Both the position numbers and the translations under genes were made by a program. A model generated the notes under the pieces. That model was not told the DNA's origin. It saw nothing but the letters and a program-made list of their open reading frames with translations, and did no database searches. From contig OW121742.1 of assembly GCA_933228675.1 (NCBI GenBank), positions 39,779,255 to 39,843,254 on the forward strand: a stretch of 64,000 bases of DNA, given 5' to 3'. Each line of letters begins with the position of its first letter. Position 1 is the first letter of the stretch. Positions 12,200 to 24,700 of the stretch are shown here, one piece after another. The DNA is from Stomorhina lunata. Lineage: Eukaryota; Arthropoda; Insecta; Diptera; Rhiniidae.

Positions 12200-14825
12200 A
12201 TGGTTAAATCTTGGTTAATGGATAATGAGACCACCGATCAACGTTTGGAACATCATCGTAATCCCCCGGCATTTATCTCTTTGGAGGATTTGTATACTAG
12301 AACTGGTGTGGAACATTTTCTGGTATGTTCTATTATTAAATCTTATAATATTGTATTTGAATCGTAAAGAGGGGAGATGGTGATTCTTATCTTTTTGTTA
12401 TTCCACACTTATTCTTATGTTAGGGTTTGCCGCTCTTGAATTATTACCCTATTTAGGGGAAAGCTAATCTGTTTCCGATTAATAAAGAATCTTTTTTGAG
12501 TTTTTTCAATAAGGTCGAACGTTGCAATAGTATTAGTATAAGGTTTTTAAATAAGGTTTTGACAATTTTTTTTTAATAAAACGCAAACCATTTAATTTAC
12601 TTTCAAAACTTTGTAAATCAAAACATTTATGACTTCATCATCTTCACATCTTCACCATCGGACAACGTACGTCGCTTTAAATTATCAATCGGCAACAAAT
12701 CTAGAGTAAGCTTGATCTTGTAGGGGTATAAAACATGATCTTTACGCAAAATTGGCCAAAAAGATGTCTAAGCAATGTCTAGTTCTTCGACTGATTTGGA
12801 TTGTTTGTTACGGACGTGTGAACTGCAGCGATATTTTTATCACTCAATTGTAGACTCAAATTTTTACACTAAACTTGTTGTCTACTTGGGCGATAATAAC
12901 GACCGAAATTGGAGTTAACGTCCTTAAGGTTGGTCACTGACTCTAAATTTTGGTAGCACATTTTTATACCCTTCACCACCATTGGTATATAGGTTTGTGC
13001 TGATATATGTAACGCATAGAAATATTTGTCTTAGACCCAGTATAGTATACCAATAGGCTTAGAATCACTTTCTGAACCGATTTAGCGATGTCAGTCCGTC
13101 TGGACGGCTGGCTGGCTAGACCCCCCATGTAAACGATGTAATCAAAGATAATTTGATGAAATTTGGCACAGATCATTTTTTGTTTATAGTGGGACCATGG
13201 CTATTGAAATTCGTCAAAATCGGTCCATTATTTATATTATTTGAGAAAATGTTTGTATGATGGCAAAATTTAGTAAATATTTGTCTTTTTTACAGGAAAA
13301 AGAACACCTTTTACCATAGTGGTGAGGGGTAGCGTATGGTCGGGCTTAACCGACTTTAGCACTTTCGTTTGTGTACTTTAATGTGACGAGTTTACTGAAA
13401 AAAGGAAATAAACAGTTGGCTGATCAGTGAAATAGTGCGACTACAAAAGAAATTGAAAGTTGTCAAATACCTATTAGAAAACCCTTTATAACCACAGTCC
13501 GCCCTTGATATCATGTTGTTTTAATTTCCTTTTGATCTCAGGTTGAATAAGTCAGCTACACTCAAATCCAGACAGTAAAGACACACTAGTATACTAAACT
13601 TAACAAGTCTTAAAGGCTTTGGGTCAGAGTCATCTTTCACAGAGTACTTATTAAAGGAGTTGTAGTTTAGTTCCTGATGGGACTAAGTGGGAAGTTCGCA
13701 CATCTCTCTTCCAGGGTAAGTCAACCTTATTGATGGTTCAAAGATGACACTTTTATATCTGTATCAGGTTCTAAATAAGCGAGGAAAGCACAAAGATCTA
13801 GTGTAATATGGTACCCTGTAGAGTATCTAGGTCCCTATGTCCAAAATTTGGCATGAACGGAGTTTTGAGATTTCAGAGTCATTCCGGTATCAAGAACAGA
13901 CTGCCATGGGAATGTCAAGTAGGGTTCCTCTACGTTAGTGTATTAGTATGTTAAACACACTTACTTCTATTGTGAAACCACGAATACTAGCAAAAATCAT
14001 ATCCTCCTCCTGGTGATGTATCCGATTCTACCAGATCTAGAAATAGGCACATTTAAGCCCAGATATAGTTCTTTTTTCTAACCTAGAGCATGATAAGTGC
14101 AGAGAAAACGTCTATGACTAGTCCTCATTCCTTATAGTCCAAGTCTTATCTGCTCTTTTATTTGCCTTTTTCGAATATCCAACAATAGCGATATGATTAT
14201 GCACCATAGTAGAATACCTAAATGATTTTCAAAGATTAAATGTCAAAATCTTTTCAGATCAACGCTGACAACTACCAAAACGATAAGGCTTTGCAAGATT
14301 TACGTAAAGAACGTAACTATAGTTATGAGGATGAAATAACTTGTTCGGAAAAATGTTTAGCTGATTATGCAAACAAATTAAAGTCATTCTTTACCGAACA
14401 TTTGCATACTGACGAAGAGATACGCTTAGTATTAGATGGTTCCGGATATTTTGATGTAAGAGAGTAAGTATAGAAAAATTATATAATTAAATAAAAAAAT
14501 AATGTTAAGACCTATTGCAGCAATGAAGAAAACTGGATACGCATAGCTGTGAGTAAGGGAGATTTAATTATTATACCAGCCGGTATTTATCATCGTTTTA
14601 CCTTGGATTCCAATGTAAGCATAAAAAAGGGGATTTTATATTAATTTTTAACCTGAAATTTATTTCATCTATTTTTTAATTTTCCAGAATTATATTAAAG
14701 CCAAACGCTACTTTGTGGGAGAGCCTGTTTGGTTGCCATACAATCGCCCGGCTGATGATATGGATTGTCGCAAGGAATATTTGAAACACCAACAAGATGG
14801 TTTTAAGCAACTTAATAAAGTTTAA
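12200..14825 (+). CDS. ADI1: Acireductone dioxygenase (ARD), 4 exons
   Basis: Oxidises acireductone to the methionine precursor keto acid (Fe form) in the methionine salvage pathway. It is a cytosolic cupin enzyme. Exons read by hand are 12200-12322, 14258-14463, 14521-14614 and 14688-14825, all GT-AG and frame-consistent, giving 186 aa, the usual animal length. The protein starts [19 protein letters not shown]. Metal ligands are visible as EHLHTDEE (His89, His91, Glu95) and AGIYHRF (His134), and FVGEPVW and YNRPAD near the C-terminus are family hallmarks. AATAAA lies at 14872-14877. The 1.9-kb first intron carries repeats (see 12965 and 13775). Confidence 0.96.
12965..13376 (+). repeat. Dispersed repeat family A, internally deleted copy
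   Basis: Starts TATACCCTTCACCACCAT and ends with GTGGTGAGGGGTA, then a GTCGGGCTTAACCGAC hairpin and a degenerate end. It aligns through GGCTTAGAATCACTTTCTGA, the CCCCATGTAAAC block and GGACCATGGCTATTG with the fuller copy at 49398. Relative to that copy, roughly 350 bp are missing from the middle. It lies in ADI1 intron 1. Confidence 0.85.
13770..13920 (+). mobile_element. Non-LTR retrotransposon fragment in ADI1 intron 1
   Basis: GCGAGGAAAGCACAAAGATC through TAGAGTATCTAGGTCCC (about 13777-13838) matches, in reverse, a stretch at about 15375-15440. The following 13855-13915 segment matches, in reverse orientation, the short repeat also seen at 17514, 29152 and 32480. No coding capacity remains. 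The surrounding intron from 13380 to 14200 is otherwise unassigned. Confidence 0.5.
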
Positions 14826-14871
14826 AGATGTTGAAATTTCATAATTTAATTAATGCAGCTATTATTTTCAA

Positions 14872-14877
14872 AATAAA
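14872..14877 (+). terminator. ADI1 polyadenylation signal AATAAA
   Basis: Canonical hexamer 46 bp after the ADI1 stop codon, the only one close by. Confidence 0.6.
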
Positions 14878-14959
14878 ATTTTTAATACATGTTTAAATTA
14901 TATTAATTTATATAGTAGCAGTAACTATTTAATATAAATATAAGGTAAACTAAGTTTTG

Positions 14960-15500
14960 AAAGTCTGTATCACTGTTACACCTTTGCCCTGAATGGCTTT
15001 GGGTAGATTGTGATCCTTCCAAGAAAGAAGAAGCAGAGAGAGCGATGTTGAGTCTAAAAAAATTAGGCACAGACAAGATATAATAGAGGCAACATGCGTG
15101 TCCAGCGTTGAAGCCCACAAATTCACTCAGTTTGCACTACTGGAAGCCTTGAAGTTCCTCATGGAATCTCTAGCCTAGAAACCTAAGCTTCTGATTCTGG
15201 TACATAAGACAATGACAGAGAATATCTTATGCCAGTTTGGACGAGTGTTCATCTGTACATAATCTTCAAATCCGCCTATTTCACATAGAGTTTAAGGCAC
15301 GGTGGCTGGTTAGTATGCCTGTTCATCTTCTTAAGCTGATCCTACTAAGACTAAATTTAGGTTCTGATTGTATACAGTTTTGTTCAAAGGGATCTAGATA
15401 TTCTGCAGGGTCCATACTACACCAGGTTTTTATGCTTTCCTCACTGTTCTTAGATATCGTCGTGCGGGAGTTTATGTGCTCTATCCGCCATTTTACACAT
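14960..15500 (-). mobile_element. Non-LTR retrotransposon ORF2 3' remnant
   Basis: Minus-strand frames interrupted by stops give LRRISLRR-, TGILTSHRAL- and DILCHCLMYQNQKLRFLG-like pieces. These resemble the RNase-H to C-terminal segment of RNase-H-bearing LINEs, where an L-C-x-C-P-A motif is usual. Part of it (15375-15440) is shared with 13777-13838. The remnant lies between ADI1 and Pgm and has no intact frame. Similarity was judged by eye. Confidence 0.5.
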
Positions 15501-16721
15501 TTTTAGGTTTTCGACCCTAAATTTTTCAAATCTGCATTTCCTGATGTGGTGTTTTCTGTTTGCAGGGCTTTAAAAGCAACTGTAACTATGCTATTGAATT
15601 AACTGGGTAACCTTCTATAGTGCAAAAATTATGCGTGGAAGATACTACACACATACTTTAGTACGACTTCTTGTTGTTTTCTTCAAGTAGATAAATGCCT
15701 GTGCGGGTGCTGATATCCATCTTTGATCGTTTTGCTCAAAAGGAGCGATATACGACCCTCCCACTTAGACCTGTCAGGAATTGCGACTTCCGGTACTGAA
15801 CTGACTTAAAGCAATGTAGACTTAAGTATTCTGGTATTTCCTAACTGTCTGTATTTAAGTATAACGGACTCATCCAAGGGGAACAAAGACAACTTGGTGT
15901 GGAGTACTCCTAGTAACACCTAATCATTAAGGATTTTATTACAAAAAAACGGATTGTTAAAAATTAATAATAAATAGTTTTTTTTTATTTATTTTTATTT
16001 TTTAACAATATTTTATTTATTTATTTTTTAATAATTTTTTTATTTATTTTTATTTTTTAACAATCCAGATTTTTTGGGGATAAAACCCTTTATGAAAACC
16101 CTATTCCCATTTATTAAATACTACTAATATCAACTGTTAAAAGCATTAATACAACTTTGCCATTAAAAACAATCTGGTTACTCTCTAAATTCTTAACAGC
16201 TGACTGTTATTTTTCCGTTTGTTTACATTTTCCTTTCGCTTTAAAAAATATTTAAGTTGTTGTTTTAAACAAAATAACCGGCCATAAATTAAAGAAAAAC
16301 AATAGATATAAATAAATACAATAAAACCAAAAAGATTTAGTAAAACAATCACATGTGTTTACTCATGTTATATTAAATGATTCCTGAGAAGCTGTCGGTA
16401 TCAAGAGAACCGGGATGAAGTGTATCTTGTATAGGCAATTGCAATTGAATGTATGACCTTTAAGCGACATTGAAGATAACATTAAACAGCTGGGGACGGG
16501 ATAGAATAGAAGAATTGAAAATATTTTTCTTATTAAAATCAACGGTCGCAGCAGTAGAACACGTATAGAGTGTGAACGGTTATCACGAGAAAGGAAAAAA
16601 GTTGATAAAACTTTGGTTGATTTGGTGTGTATATAGGAAGGAATATTTAGTAACTTTTTTTTAACGATATCTTTATAAACTATTTAACAATAGTTTACAT
16701 TACTCAGCAAAACTCTGCAAG
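15501..16721. other. Intergenic region upstream of Pgm
   Basis: At 15960-16070 a T-rich stretch repeats ATTTATTTTTATTTTTTAACAAT with small changes, flanked by GGATTGTTAAAAA and TTTTTAACAATCC, an inverted pair that could fold. The region nearest 16722 should contain the Pgm promoter and 5' UTR, but no core element was clear. Confidence 0.4.
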
Positions 16722-19700
16722 ATGTCTTTAACCGTGGAAAGTGTTGCTACCACCGTGTATGAGGGTCAAAAGCCTGGTACTAGTGGATTACGCAAAAAGG
16801 TTTGTCAATTGTTTGCAATAAATTAAAAGATTTTTTGTTTATTTCGAATTTGTTACAAAAGGTTAAAGAATTTACTAAACCCAACTACACCGAAAACTTT
16901 GTCCAATGTATTTTGGACGCCAATGGTGAGGCTCTCAAGGGCTCTACTTTGGTAGTTGGTGGCGATGGACGTTACTATTGCAAGGAAGCTGCTGAAATAA
17001 TCATTCGCATGTGTGCTGCTAATGGTGTATGTTTAAAGATTAAGATATAAATATTTAAGATATTTCATTAAATCTCATACATAATTTTAGGTTTCCAAAC
17101 TTTTGGTTGGCCAAAATGGTATTCTTTCCACCCCAGCCGTTTCCAGTTTGATTCGTCATAACAAGGCTTTAGGTATGAAAAGTGTATATATTATTATTAT
17201 TTAAAAATATCACTTGGAATTCAAGTCGTCATTATTTGCCGTTTTCAAAATGAATTCATTTTATCAGCTTAAAACATATACAAAGCAAGTAAGAATTGCT
17301 AAAAACAGGCAAGCTCGACTGTATGATGCACTACATAGTTAAGGTCAAATGAAAACTAAATTTTTGCAAATGCTAAAGTTTTTTCAATGCTTAGAGACGT
17401 AGTATCTGTGATACTATTTCTTGACATACTGGAATTGTTTATTTATATTTAAATAATTTCAACCCTCAATGGGCACTATGTGTTGCGTGCCATAAGACTT
17501 AAACTTCATCGTTACTAGTTGTTGTCGTTGTAACTGCGATATAATTGTTAATAAAGCAGAAGTGGCAATCCTTGGTCGGAATCCTAAGATTTTCGATTTA
17601 TTCCTGTACGAAGAACCGACTGCCGTGAGAACGTCATCCTTACTAGTCGTTACTGTCGTAGTTGTCATAACATCGAAGAGAAAGAGACAGTCGCTTACAT
17701 TCTTTGTCACTGCCCCGCCTTACCAAATCTAAGGGATCTACACGTGGGTACATATTTTCTGGACGATATATCTGATATATCAAACATAAATGTTCGCAAA
17801 ATATACACATTTATGGCCTGTTCCACGATCTCGAAAGAATGCTTTCTTTCTTATCCTATACGAAAAAAAATTTGTTTTTCGTTTCATTAACTTCATTTTA
17901 TGCGAAAGATAAGTCGAAAAACAAGTCGAAAGAAAACGTAAGTATTTCCATACAAATTTCTGTTTCACTATTTCGAACAAGTTACCAGCAATACGCAAGG
18001 AAATGTCAAAATGAGTCACTTGATATTTTGCTTTCGAATAGAAACGAACGAAAGGCTTCGAAATAGTGAAACCAAAATTAATACGAATTCGAGTTACTCA
18101 CTTTCTCTCGATTAGATTTTCTTTCGAAATCGTGAAACAGGCTTTTATTGTAGCTACTGTTTGACTCTAATAAGTATTTTACCACCGGTTGTCTAGAAAT
18201 TGTTCTTTTCTAATCTATCTATTCATTAGCCTCCTACCTATACTAAGTCATTTTCTGGATCTTGTGTGGATCGATTTTTTGGAAACTTAATTTTTATATA
18301 AAATTTCTTTAAAGTTATATTTTCTAGGCATTCAAAAGATTTTTGAAATGAGGTTGGTTTGATCAAATTTGGACTGATTCTAATAAAAATTGGTACATGC
18401 CAAATTTTATATGTACCAAAATCCATATCAAAATTTATAAATTTATCCTTAACTCAGAAAGTAATGTTTCTATCGATCGACAAGAATAGCTTTCTATTTT
18501 AAGGTACGGGGCTACCTTTAATGTCCGTGATAAACAGACCTATAAACTTAACAAAATCTCAATAACGCTAAGGTGATGTAGGGCATAAATATTGCAATTC
18601 ATTTACATTTTAATCAGGTATTATTATTTTAAAATCCCATTTAATCTAATCAGTTTAACATGGAAAATTGCATTTTATTTATATTTTCATCAGGTTACAA
18701 TTGCATGTTATTACATGAACAATTTTGTTTGTTTAATTCTTTATCTAAACTTTAATTTATTGCTTTGATTAAATGACTACCTTTGCTGATTTTTAGAAAT
18801 ATACAATTGAAGGTCAATACAGTTGACATTGTCTGAGGTTCCCGTGAAATTAATTCGAAATCAATTTTCTAAACCAAAGTTTACAAAACCTTAAGAAAAA
18901 TTTCAAAATTGTTTTATAAAGAACAAAATCTACAAAAATTTTAAAGATTTTTTTTGCAAAAAATATTTTACAAATTTTAAAATTTTTTATAGAGTAAAAT
19001 TTTCGATGGTTTTCTGTTCATAGGATATTAAAGATTTTTTGTTTATAAAAAATTATCGATTGTTTTCTGCAAATGATTTTCTTTTTATAGAAAAATTTCC
19101 GATGAATTTCTGTTTATAAGATTTTTTTGATTATTTTCTGTTTATAGGAAATTTTTGATAATTTTCTATTTATAGAAAATGGTCGACGATTATGTTTATA
19201 GAAAATAATCGATTGGTTTCTGTTAAGGATTTTCTCTTTTCAGAAAATTATCGATCGTTTTCTTTTAAGGACTTTCGTTTTCTAAAAAATTTCCGATGAT
19301 CTTATGTTTAAAGAATACTTTTGATGATTTTCTTTTTATAATTAATTTTTGATAATTGTCTTTTGATGACTTTCTGTTAATAGGAAATTATTAATCATTT
19401 TCTGTTTATAGAAAATTATTGTTTATTTTCTGTTAAGGATTTTCTTTTTCTACAAAATTTCAGATGATTTTCTGTTTAAAGAAAACTTTTGATGATTTTC
19501 TCTTTATAGAAAAAGGTCGATGACTTTATGATGACTTTATTTATAAAAAAAATATTAATGATTTTCTGTTTATAGAAAACTATCGATTGTTTTCTGCTAA
19601 GCATTTACTTTTTCTATTAAATTTCCGATAATTTTTATTTTAAAGAAAACTATCGATGATTTTTTGTTTATAGAAAATTTTCGACGATTTTCTGTTTATA

Positions 19701-21494
19701 TAAATTTTTTGACGATTTTCTGTTTATAGAAAATTATCAATGATTTTCTATTTATAGAAAATAATCGATTTCGGATTTTCTTTTTCTAGAAAATTTGCGA
19801 TGATCTTTTTCTGTTTATAGGAAATTTTCGATTGTTTTCTGTTAATGATTTTCTGTTTATAGGGAAATTTCGAATCATAAAAATTTGTTCTATAAAGAGA
19901 AATTTCTTTAAACAAATCTTAAAATGTTTATAAAATCCTTTTTATTTATAAAGAGAAAAATCTTTGACGATTTTAACATTTTTGAAAATATAAGAATAAT
20001 ATGTTTATATGTTTCACACTACAGGTGGCATTGTCTTAACTGCTTCTCATAATCCCGGTGGTCCTGAAAATGATTTTGGCATTAAGTTCAACTGTGAAAA
20101 TGGTGGTCCGGCTCCTGATGCTTTCACCAATAAAATCTATGAACTTTCCACTGGCATTAAGAGCTACAAAATTGTCAAAGGTTTGCAGGTCGATATCAGT
20201 AAGGTGGGCACGAGTAGCTTCACCATTAACAATCAGCCGTTTGTGGTAGAAGTAATTGATTCAGTGGCCAATTATGTTAAACACATGAAGGAAATATTCG
20301 ATTTTGAAAAGTTGCGTGATTATGTTAGCGGCAAATCGACTGGAAAACCATTAAAAATGCGTATTGATTCGTTGAACGGTGTTACTGGTTCCTATGTTCG
20401 TGAAATCTTTCTCAATTGTTTGGGTGCTGCTGAGAATTGTGTGGTTCACACTACACCCTTGCCAGATTTCGGTGGTTTACATCCTGATCCTAATTTGACC
20501 TATGCCAAAGATTTGGTGGATACCGTAGCTAGTGGAGATTATGATATTGGAGCAGCTTTTGATGGTGATGGTGTAGGTTTTAGATAAGTTTTTGATTTTT
20601 ACTTTTTTATTAATGCTATTTTTTAGGATCGTAATATGATTATAGGCCACAAGGCTTTCTTTGTTACACCCAATGACTCCTTAGCTGTTATAGCCCACTA
20701 CTTGGAATGTATACCCTATTTCCAAAAGAATGGTATTCAAGGTTTCGCCAGAAGTATGCCGACTGCTTCAGCTGTTGATTTGGTGGGTAAAAAATTGGGC
20801 AAAGAAGTCTTTGAAGTACCAACTGGCTGGAAATATTTTGGCAATTTAATGGATGCTGGTCGTTTGTGTTTGTGCGGCGAAGAAAGTTTCGGTACTGGCT
20901 CTAATCATATACGTGAAAAGGATGGTGTCTGGGCTGTTTTGGCTTGGCTTTCTATTATGCAACATACGGGCAAGGGCATTGAGGATATTTTAAAGAACCA
21001 CTGGTCCATTTATGGACGAAATTACTTTACACGTTATGACTATGAGGAGTGTGACTTGGATGCTTGCAATCAAATGATGGCTACCATGGAGAAAAATATT
21101 ACTGATGCCTCCTTTGTGGGCAAAGAATTCTCAAGTGGTGGCAAAAGCTACAAGGTTAAGGTGGCTGATAATTTTGCCTACACCGATCCTGTGGATAAGT
21201 CTGTGGCCACTAAACAAGGTTTGCGTATTGTCTTTGAAGATGGCAGTCGTATTGTTATGCGTCTTAGTGGCACTGGCAGCTCAGGAGCCACTGTTAGGTA
21301 TGTATTCCGGGTTTTTAAGAGTTTTTTTTATTAAATTATCATTCTTTCCTAACAGACTTTACATTGACTCCTATGAAAAAGACAATGTTCTGGGCCAAGC
21401 TAGTGTTATGTTGAAGCCCTTGATTGATATTGCATTGGAAATCTCCCAACTGCCCAAGTTCACTGGCCGCAATGCTCCCACCGTTATTACATAA
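16722..21494 (+). CDS. Pgm1: Phosphoglucomutase, 6 exons
   Basis: Interconverts glucose 1-phosphate and glucose 6-phosphate in glycogen and trehalose metabolism; cytosolic. Exons are 16722-16799, 16862-17026, 17091-17172, 20025-20572, 20627-21297 and 21356-21494, all GT-AG with continuous frame, giving 560 aa, the insect length. Domain marks in order: TASHNPGG with the phosphorylated serine at about 116, the metal loop DGDGDR at 288-293, the sugar-binding CGEESFG at about 374-380, and the C-terminal phosphate-binding loop [13 protein letters not shown]. The protein ends NAPTVIT. The 2.85-kb third intron holds a LINE piece, a MITE-like element and a degenerate minisatellite. AATAAA lies at 21690-21695. 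The gene converges on WASHC5. Confidence 0.97.
17514..17640 (-). repeat. Short dispersed repeat family B (reverse copy)
   Basis: Reverse-complemented, it reads a CGGTTCTTCGTNC-type block, then AGGATTCCGACCAAGGATTG and CCACTTCTGC, then a TATCGCAGTTACAACGACA end. The same order occurs at 29152-29273 (+), partly at 32480-32556 (+) and, for its first half, at 13855-13915 (-). It is non-coding. Confidence 0.75.
17660..17815 (+). mobile_element. Non-LTR retrotransposon ORF2 C-terminal fragment in Pgm intron 3
   Basis: The plus strand is open and reads [20 protein letters not shown] and onward to YTFMAC. An [14 protein letters not shown] motif is typical of the cysteine-containing tail after RNase H in several LINE clades. 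It stops where the MITE-like element at 17816 begins, so it may have been cut by that insertion. Confidence 0.65.
17816..18142. mobile_element. MITE-like element with nested inverted repeats
   Basis: The left end GCCTGTTCCACGATCTCGAA (17816-17835) is matched in inverse at 18119-18142 with two mismatches, and the match extends into a GAAAGAA word. Inside, GTTTCACTATTTCGAA (17962-17977) pairs with TTCGAAATAGTGAAAC (18057-18072). The inner pair resembles the outer one, so the element carries two nested copies of the same terminus. It is 327 bp with no coding capacity. Flanks TTTATG and TTTTATT do not give a clean target duplication. The superfamily is not assigned. Confidence 0.75.
18990..19885. 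repeat. Degenerate minisatellite, ~28-30-bp unit, GATTTTCTGTTTATAGAAAA core
   Basis: About 30 imperfect copies alternate GATTTTCTGTTTATAGAAAA with TTTTCGATGATT-type spacers. Copies differ widely and some lack the spacer, so this is an old array. It fills the 3' half of Pgm intron 3 and ends about 140 bp before exon 4. Confidence 0.85.
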
Positions 21495-21689
21495 ATCTAA
21501 ATTTAAAGCACAAATTACCTCGTTGCCACAAAAGCAGCTCCAAAAAGAACTACCTCATTTTCCGTAGAGGTGGTATGAAAATTCTGTTAAATCTTTTTTT
21601 TCTTTTTGTTTCTTTTCTTGTTATCCTATAGTTTATATTATTTTTTATGATTGTAATGCATTTTTTTTATAAAATTATCGAATATATTT

Positions 21690-21695
21690 AATAAA
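21690..21695 (+). terminator. Pgm polyadenylation signal AATAAA
   Basis: Hexamer 196 bp after the Pgm stop and only about 20 bp from the WASHC5 stop codon on the other strand, so the two mature 3' ends must lie very close together or overlap. Confidence 0.6.
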
Positions 21696-21713
21696 TATAT
21701 TTTAAAACATAAT

Positions 21714-24700
21714 TTAACTTTTTAAACTTAAACCTAAATATTCATACTGATTTAGTATGATAACGGGCAAACGTTCTGTTAATACATTGCGTGATAGTTT
21801 TGTTTTTAAAACAAATATCTCCAAGAAATGTAAAGTTGTTATGGCTTCCGGGCACAATTCATGTTTGGCGCTAAATTGTTTATTGTTTTTTAAATTTTCT
21901 TAATATTTAAAAACTAAAATTACCACTTACCTTAAATTAGACTCCACCAAAACCTTGACATACTGGCACAAATATGTTATAAACATAAGCCTGACATCTT
22001 TGTGATATTGTTGCAAAATGGTTATTAAACCTATGAGCAATGGAGTTCCATCTATTTGATCTTTGCTAGTTTTGGCTATGAGACTTTGGGTTTGTGTTGA
22101 AAATTGTAGTCTTGTTATGTGGGCAATGATTAGGAGAAAGAAGAATAAGGATACATTATGGGAATTTTTGCTTAGTACAAATATTTGTTCCAATGGCTCA
22201 TAGGATCCAGTATACATAAGGTAATCTTTTATATCCACTAAAAGTTTGTTGTCTTTGAATTTTTGTTGGGTCTCGTGATTTTCCAGTTCATTTAGTAGGG
22301 ATCTAAATTGAAACAAATTATGAAGTTTTAAAGATTTTCTGTTTTTTTTTTAATAGTTTATGATTCAATTTATTTTGATTAACTTTCAGTGGCGCAATGT
22401 GGCGAAAACTAGTCATAACAACTTCAAAACATAGTTTACAATTCAATTTATTTTGAACAATTTCCAGTGGCGCCATCTACTATAAATCAATCGCTTAGAA
22501 ACCTTCGCTGACTTATTAGAAGTCCGGTTTAGCAGATTTGTCATCCGCCTAGTATACCAAAGGTCCCAAGTTCGATTCCAGGCCAGACCCACTTGAAAAA
22601 AATCATTTTCAGAAAAAAGCGGTTCACCTCATAACCACGGGTCGGCGCAAAGAGAACAGAACAGACTTTTTTATATTTTTAACTAAAATAGGTATTTCTT
22701 TCAATGTGTAGTTCTAAAGTTTTAAAAAGAAAAAGTTTTCTACTCCATTTTTTTATAGAAAATATTTTTATCAAAAATTTTTCTATGGAAATTTTTTTTA
22801 TCAAAAATTTTCTATAGAAAATTTTTTTTATCTTTCCATAGAAAAATATTCTTTAACAAAAATTTCTCTATAGAAGAGTTTTTTTTTCTTTTTGGAAAAT
22901 TTTTTTTGAAAAATTTTTTTCGAAAAATTTCCTATAAATAAAATAGTCAATTTTCGAAAAATTTCCTATAAATAGTCAATTTTCGAAAAATTTCCTATAA
23001 ATAGTCAATTTTCGAAAAATTTCCTATAAATAGTCAATTTTCGAAAAATTTCCTATAAATAATCAATTTTCGAAAAATTTCCTATAAATAGTCAATTTTC
23101 GAAAAATTTACTTTAAATAGTCAATTTTCGAAAAATTTCCTATAAATAGTCAATTTTCGAAAAATTTCCTATAAATAGTCAATTTTCAAAAAATTTCCTA
23201 TTAATAGTCAATTTTCGAAAAATTTCCTATAAATAGCCAATTTTCGAAAAATTTCCTATAAATAGTAAATTTTCGAAAAATATCCTACAAATTGTCAATT
23301 TTCGAAAAATTTCCTATAAATATACAATTTTTGAAAAATTTCCTATAAATATACAATTTTTGAAAAATTTCCTATAGTCAATTTTTTAAAAAATTCCTAT
23401 AAATAGTCTATTTTCGTAAAATTTCCTATAAATAGTCAATTTTCGAAAAATTTCCTATAAATAGTCAATTTCTGAAAAATTTCCTAAAATAGTCAATTTT
23501 CGAAAAATTTCCTATAAATAGTAAATTTTCCCATACATAGTCAATTTTCGAAAATTTTTCGGAAAATTTTTTTTCATCAAAAATTTTTCTATATTTTTTT
23601 TCAAAAATTTGTTAAAAAAAGTTTAATTTAAATTTTTTATCAACAATTTTTCGATGGAAAATTTTTTTATCAAAAATTTTTCTCTGGAAAATGTTTTATC
23701 AAAAATAGAAAATTATAGAAAATTTTGATAAAAAAATTTTTATCGAAAAATTTTTGAGAAAAAAAAGTATAGAAAAATTTTTGATAAAAAATTTTCCAAA
23801 AACAAAAAAAAAAACAACTTTTATCAAAAATTAGTCTATACATTTTTTTTATCAAAAATTATTCTATAGAAAATTTTTCAGATCGAAAATATATATATAT
23901 AGATTAATTACCTATTAAAAGTCTCCAACGCGGATTCCAAATTTTTAGCATTTACCTTACTGCTACGATTCAATTCAAAGGCCAACTGTTGCCTTATAAT
24001 CTGTTTGTGACCCAATTCCAGAATCCATTCCAACATTGTGGGCCACACCTTAAGCCAACGTTGATGATAACTGGCATAAAATTTCAAAGGATTTGCTAAA
24101 TTTAAAGCCACAAATTGCTTTGATTCCAGTTCAGTGGTAAGATTTGCCAAAGCCGAATACCACATCTTATCGCTCTCAATATTGTGCTGAAGTTTATCTA
24201 AATTCTTTTTTAAATCAGCAGCAAACATATAGGTGTAGAGACGATCTAAGCCCACCAAACCTGCTGGGCCTATGGCTTCACGTACCTTAAGAAAGAAACG
24301 TGTATCTAAGACCTCTTTGTGAGGTGATTTTTTGTCATACCACGTTGCCTTGAGGTCTAAGTAAATGGTGTTTTGTGGATGGGTACATTGTAAAATTTCG
24401 TGAGCCAAACGTCCTATAAAGTTGTTGGATTTGGTAGCGTCTCCTTGAAGAGGAGGAAATGTTGGTATCGGAATGGTCGAAGATTGATATTGAGACTGCC
24501 AATCTTGTATTTTATTACGCAAAAATGCATTGCATTCTTTTTCTACATTGTAATTAATGACTCGTGTTAGTTCTTGCTGCAAAATTTTTAACCCGTGGAC
24601 ATTAAGGTAGTCTTGTATGTATTCAAAGGATCTACGATAACCATCCATGGTTTTGGCTAATTGAGCCAACTTTGTTTCCAATTCTAAAGTGGCATTTTTC

